Positions 33,441 to 33,537 of a DNA stretch of 33,537 bases are shown here, in pieces (the stretch's first letter is position 1; every line of letters starts with the position of its first letter). The DNA is taken from assembly GCA_903929315.1 (NCBI GenBank), contig CAIYUC010000162.1:1-33537 (forward strand), given 5' to 3'. Below the pieces are notes generated by a model that was not told the origin of the DNA, did no database searches, and was given only the letters and a program-made list of their open reading frames with translations. The stretch comes from an uncultured Bacteroidales bacterium (lineage in GTDB: Bacteria > Bacteroidota > Bacteroidia > Bacteroidales > FEN-979). The translations under genes and the position numbers were made by a program.

Positions 33441-33537
33441 ATGCCCAAAGGTAAATCAAAAAAGCTGACATTTAAAACCTACAATCCTAATCAGGTCTTT
33501 CTTTTACCTCCCTCCTTTGATGAACTCATCCCAGGAG
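33441..33537 (+). CDS. transposase, IS1182-like (N-terminus only)
   Basis: Only 32 codons are in the window: MPKGKSKKLTFKTYNPNQ, then VFLLPPSFDELIPG. The LLPPSxDELIP segment is typical of the N-terminus of IS1182-family DDE transposases as I remember them. It is cut by the window end. It starts 114 nt after the shared terminal repeat. Whether the full gene is intact cannot be judged here. Confidence 0.75.
   Translation, partial: MPKGKSKKLTFKTYNPNQVFLLPPSFDELIPG

Larger units (their letters stand above)
33297..33537 (+). mobile_element. left end of an insertion sequence (IS1182-like), truncated by the window
   Basis: The putative terminal region (ACCTCACCCCTACGGGGT then TGTCTAATAAGTA, 33297-33327) is shared with the MITE at 22092-22284, including an 18-bp identical run. 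An IS1182-like transposase start follows at 33441. The exact left boundary is uncertain within a few bases because no second copy of the IS is visible. Confidence 0.65.

Overview
The window looks like a chromosomal stretch from an uncultured member of the Bacteroidota, probably Bacteroidales-like. The evidence is a short primary sigma factor of about 287 residues, a DUF4290–murA–grpE–dnaJ gene order, a type IX secretion (T9SS) C-terminal sorting domain, a FISUMP/PKD surface protein, the short Bacteroidota form of arginine decarboxylase, and promoter-like TAnnTTTG boxes. No rRNA, tRNA or CRISPR array was seen. The taxonomic placement is inferred from gene content only.

Layout. 1-287: start of an unknown leftward gene, a heptamer array and a promoter. 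288-6478 (rightward): DUF4290 protein, MurA, GrpE, DnaJ and a NatA/NatB-like ABC exporter pair. 6507-11045 (leftward): arginine decarboxylase, a deoxyhypusine-synthase-family enzyme (polyamine metabolism) and a TMTC-like membrane protein with TPR repeats. 11482-13736 (rightward): an exported MEMO-family protein (AmrB), a methyltransferase and an OsmC protein. 13928-16474: a secreted Asp-box (GH74/sialidase-like) protein with a T9SS tail. 16611-19001 (leftward): RpoD and an HtrA protease. 19312-20409: an exported endonuclease/exonuclease/phosphatase-family protein. 20617-21780 (leftward): the AmmeMemoRadiSam radical SAM enzyme. 22410-26192 (leftward): a giant PKD/Ig/FISUMP surface protein. 26569-28698 (leftward): a membrane protein with a degenerate spermidine-synthase domain. 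28869-30404: a lipoprotein fusing the MEMO and AMMECR1 domains. 30385-33291 (leftward): an AddB-like PD-(D/E)XK nuclease. 33297-33537: the left end of an IS with an IS1182-like transposase.

Two layers stand out. First, all protein parts of the conserved but poorly understood AmmeMemoRadiSam system are present at three separate loci (11.5, 20.6 and 28.9 kb), and every one carries an N-terminal export-like signal. Second, the gaps between otherwise ordinary genes are filled by a dense, many-family set of 7-bp and 8-bp degenerate tandem arrays. Several start exactly at the stop codon of the gene before them, two have entered the coding frame of the FISUMP gene, and two supply promoter-like boxes. 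GC-rich palindromic repeats, hairpin repeats and a MITE that shares its terminal sequence with the IS at the right edge add to this. The repeat ecology is the most likely place for undescribed biology in this window.
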